From Bifidobacterium santillanense (GTDB taxonomy: Bacteria > Actinomycetota > Actinomycetes > Actinomycetales > Bifidobacteriaceae), in assembly GCF_018555385.1 (NCBI RefSeq), contig NZ_JAFEJS010000001.1, forward strand, positions 434,001 through 498,000: a stretch of 64,000 bases of DNA, read 5' to 3'. Both the position numbers and the translations under genes were made by a program. Of the stretch, positions 62,217 through 64,000 are shown in pieces (position 1 is the stretch's first letter; each line of letters opens with the position of its first letter). The notes beneath the pieces are model-generated. The model had not been told where the DNA came from, did no database searches, and saw nothing but the letters and a program-made list of their open reading frames with translations.

Positions 62217-63977
62217 TCACTGCACCGCGCGCAGCAGACCGCCGATGCCCTCCTTTTCGAGGATGTCGCGGTAGGGGCCGGCCTCCTCGGCGATGAGCTG
62301 GTCGATGGCGCGCATGCCGAGCAGTTCGACCGGCGCGTGGTCGTCGGTCAGGATCAGCGATCCGTCGCCGTCGTCGTTCGAGGGGTCCCCGACGGCGGTC
62401 ATCCGCCCGCCGACCCCGCTCATGTACGCGGCGAGCTCGCCGTCGGCGGTGCGCTCCCACGTAGCGGCCCTCAGCGCGTCGGCCCTGACGTCCGAGCGCA
62501 TCGAGGAGCCGATCGGCTCGGAGACCGTGGCGATCTCGCCGGTGCGTCTCCACGAGTCGGAGCATCCGTCGTAGCGGGCGAGCTCGGCCCGGGTGGGCGC
62601 CTTGGCGAACAGCTCGCGGTTGGTGGTGCCGGGCACATCGGCGGTGTACGTCGTGCCGATGCGGCACGCGCCGTCGAACACGTTGGCGATGGTCGTCTGC
62701 AGGGCCTCGTTGATCGAGCCCTCGCCGTCGGAGATCATGTTCATGTTGACGACCATGACTCCCCCGGGATTGAGGTGGGCGCGCACCATCGTGAAGAACT
62801 CGTCGGAGCTCATCTGGAACGGGATGGTGATGTCCTGGTACGCGTCGACCATGATCACGTCGTACCGCTCGCGCGAGGCGGCGAGCCATGCGCGGCCGTC
62901 GTACGTGGAGACCGGCACGTCGTCCGGCTCGTCGAAGTATCTGACGGCGAGGTCGGTGATCTTGCGGTCGATCTCGACGCCGGTGACGCTCATCTTCGGG
63001 TAGTAGCGCCTGAGCTGTCTCGCGTAGGTGCCGGTGCCCATGCCGAGGATGAGGGCCGAGCGCGCGTGGTCGGCGAGCGCCGGCGCGGCGAGCGCGGTGT
63101 CGTAGTACATGCCGGTCAGGCCCTCGTCCTTCATCGTGACGGACTGGACGCCGAAGAGCACGTTGGTCGACAGGATGGTGCGGTCGGACAGGTTCTTGAC
63201 CTGCAGGTAGTTGTAGATGGACTCGCCCTCGTAGGCGAGGGTCGTGCGGTTCTCCCAGAACGCGAATCCGGTCATCGGCGACAGGACGGCGGAGACGGCG
63301 AACACGACGGCCGAGACGGCGCAGGCGACGCGCCTCGCGCGCATCGAGACGAAGTAGACGAGCGGGATCGCCAGGAGCGCGCCGGAGAAGAGCAGGAACG
63401 TGACGAACGTGCCGGCCGCGGGGATGGTGACGAACGTGGGCAGGAAGGTGCCGAGGATCGAGCCGACGGTGTTGCATGCGGACAGGCGGCCGACGACGGA
63501 GGCGTTGTCGTCCAGGGAGTCGGTGGCGAACTTGTTGAGTCCGGCGGTGACGGTGCCGAGCAGGAACAGCGGGGGCACGAAGACGAGCATGCAGGAGACG
63601 AACGCGGCGATGACGAGGAAGTTCGTCGAGACGGTGACGATGAGGAGCCCGGAGACCAGGAGGATCACGAACTTGCCGACGAGCGGGATGAGCGAGATCC
63701 ACACGGCGGCGGCCATGATGCGCAGGTAGAGCTTGTCCGGGTCGGGGTCGCGGTCGGCCCACCGCCCGCCGAACACGGCGCCAAGGGCCAGGGCGATCAT
63801 GATGGTGCCGATGATGATGGTCCATACGATCTGCGAGCTGGAGAAGTAGGGGGCGAGCAGGCGCGAGGCGCCGAGCTCGGCCGCCATCACCGCCATGCCG
63901 GAGAAGAACTCGGTGACGTAGAGGAACGTCTTGGATCTGAGGATCGGCCTGTCGCTCGCCGCTGTTTTCACTGCCAT
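62217..63977 (-). CDS. Membrane protein fused to a spermidine-synthase-like domain
   Basis: 586 residues. N-terminal seven to eight membrane helices (MFS-like, EFFSGMAVMAAELGASRLLAP) followed from about residue 250 by a class I methyltransferase/aminopropyltransferase fold: LILGMGTGTYARQL, VTGVEIDRKI, IMVDAYQD. The paired Asp of true spermidine synthases at the amine site is not clear, so polyamine synthesis is doubtful. TACCGT ends eight bases before ATG 63977, with no strong ribosome-binding site. Confidence 0.82.
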   Translation of the reverse strand: MAVKTAASDRPILRSKTFLYVTEFFSGMAVMAAELGASRLLAPYFSSSQIVWTIIIGTIMIALALGAVFGGRWADRDPDPDKLYLRIMAAAVWISLIPLVGKFVILLVSGLLIVTVSTNFLVIAAFVSCMLVFVPPLFLLGTVTAGLNKFATDSLDDNASVVGRLSACNTVGSILGTFLPTFVTIPAAGTFVTFLLFSGALLAIPLVYFVSMRARRVACAVSAVVFAVSAVLSPMTGFAFWENRTTLAYEGESIYNYLQVKNLSDRTILSTNVLFGVQSVTMKDEGLTGMYYDTALAAPALADHARSALILGMGTGTYARQLRRYYPKMSVTGVEIDRKITDLAVRYFDEPDDVPVSTYDGRAWLAASRERYDVIMVDAYQDITIPFQMSSDEFFTMVRAHLNPGGVMVVNMNMISDGEGSINEALQTTIANVFDGACRIGTTYTADVPGTTNRELFAKAPTRAELARYDGCSDSWRRTGEIATVSEPIGSSMRSDVRADALRAATWERTADGELAAYMSGVGGRMTAVGDPSNDDGDGSLILTDDHAPVELLGMRAIDQLIAEEAGPYRDILEKEGIGGLLRAVQ

Positions 63978-64000
63978 AAGCGTCCACGGTACAACGACGG

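Noticed and set aside
61984-63987. 667-codon minus-strand frame over the spermidine-synthase-like gene and infC leader
   Set aside because: Out of phase with the real protein and Arg/His-rich; a GC-driven shadow.

Overview
The window is GC-rich, densely coded actinobacterial chromosome. The gene content points to Bifidobacterium: fused OppD/OppF ATPase, adjacent pheA-tyrA, class Ib nrdHIEF, an NrtR-controlled nadABC operon, DUF3159/DUF3710 neighbours, and many LacI- and ABC-type sugar genes. The genus is inferred from protein families I recognise; the species is not resolved. I saw no rRNA, tRNA, CRISPR array, insertion sequence or prophage. The right end is complete, but the left end cuts a transporter gene.

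Layout. 1-5.4 kb: a partial EamA transporter, a Bax-inhibitor-1-like membrane protein and a YkcB/YkcC-like glycosyltransferase pair; the second of these carries an amber codon near its 5' end. 5.4-8.7 kb: a long-hairpin intergenic region with a 23-residue ORF facing a membrane-anchored LuxR-type regulator, then a GmrSD-like DUF262 protein with a RAMA tail. 8.7-13.2 kb: a lipoprotein coupled to a TrmA-like methyltransferase, DUF3159, DUF3710 and exonuclease III. 13.2-19.1 kb: the oligopeptide transporter oppA-oppB-oppC-oppDF. 19.3-24.9 kb: a structured repeat, xerC, an ABC/FtsX pair and a small SH3-like protein. 24.9-27.0 kb: pheA-tyrA. 27.1-34.3 kb: a carbohydrate locus (LacI regulator, three-gene sugar ABC transporter, GH31 glycosidase) with several LacI-type operators. 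34.3-39.6 kb: class Ib ribonucleotide reductase behind tandem NrdR boxes, with two structured repeats and a 29-residue ORF in the nrdE-nrdF gap. 39.6-48.0 kb: two paralogous LuxR/histidine-kinase pairs flanking an ABC exporter and typA. 48.1-50.9 kb: two acetyltransferases and a MntA-HepT toxin-antitoxin pair. 50.9-57.1 kb: nrtR-nadA-nadB-nadC-nifS. 57.2-60.5 kb: xerD-parA-scpA-scpB. 60.6-62.2 kb: infC-rpmI-rplT with a structured leader. 62.2-64 kb: a membrane-fused spermidine-synthase-like protein.

The most unusual signal is a family of hairpin elements at 19341-19425, 38268-38354 and 38402-38491. They share a conserved apical core of about 38 bases. The long stems that carry this core are largely different in sequence yet remain self-complementary, which suggests selection on structure or a mobile palindrome. 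Other points of interest are a recurrent -10 hexamer placed 6-8 bases before an ATG (leaderless transcription), a perfect LacI-type operator inside a lipobox coding region, non-ATG starts at scpA and infC, and a repeat cluster at 43546-43726.
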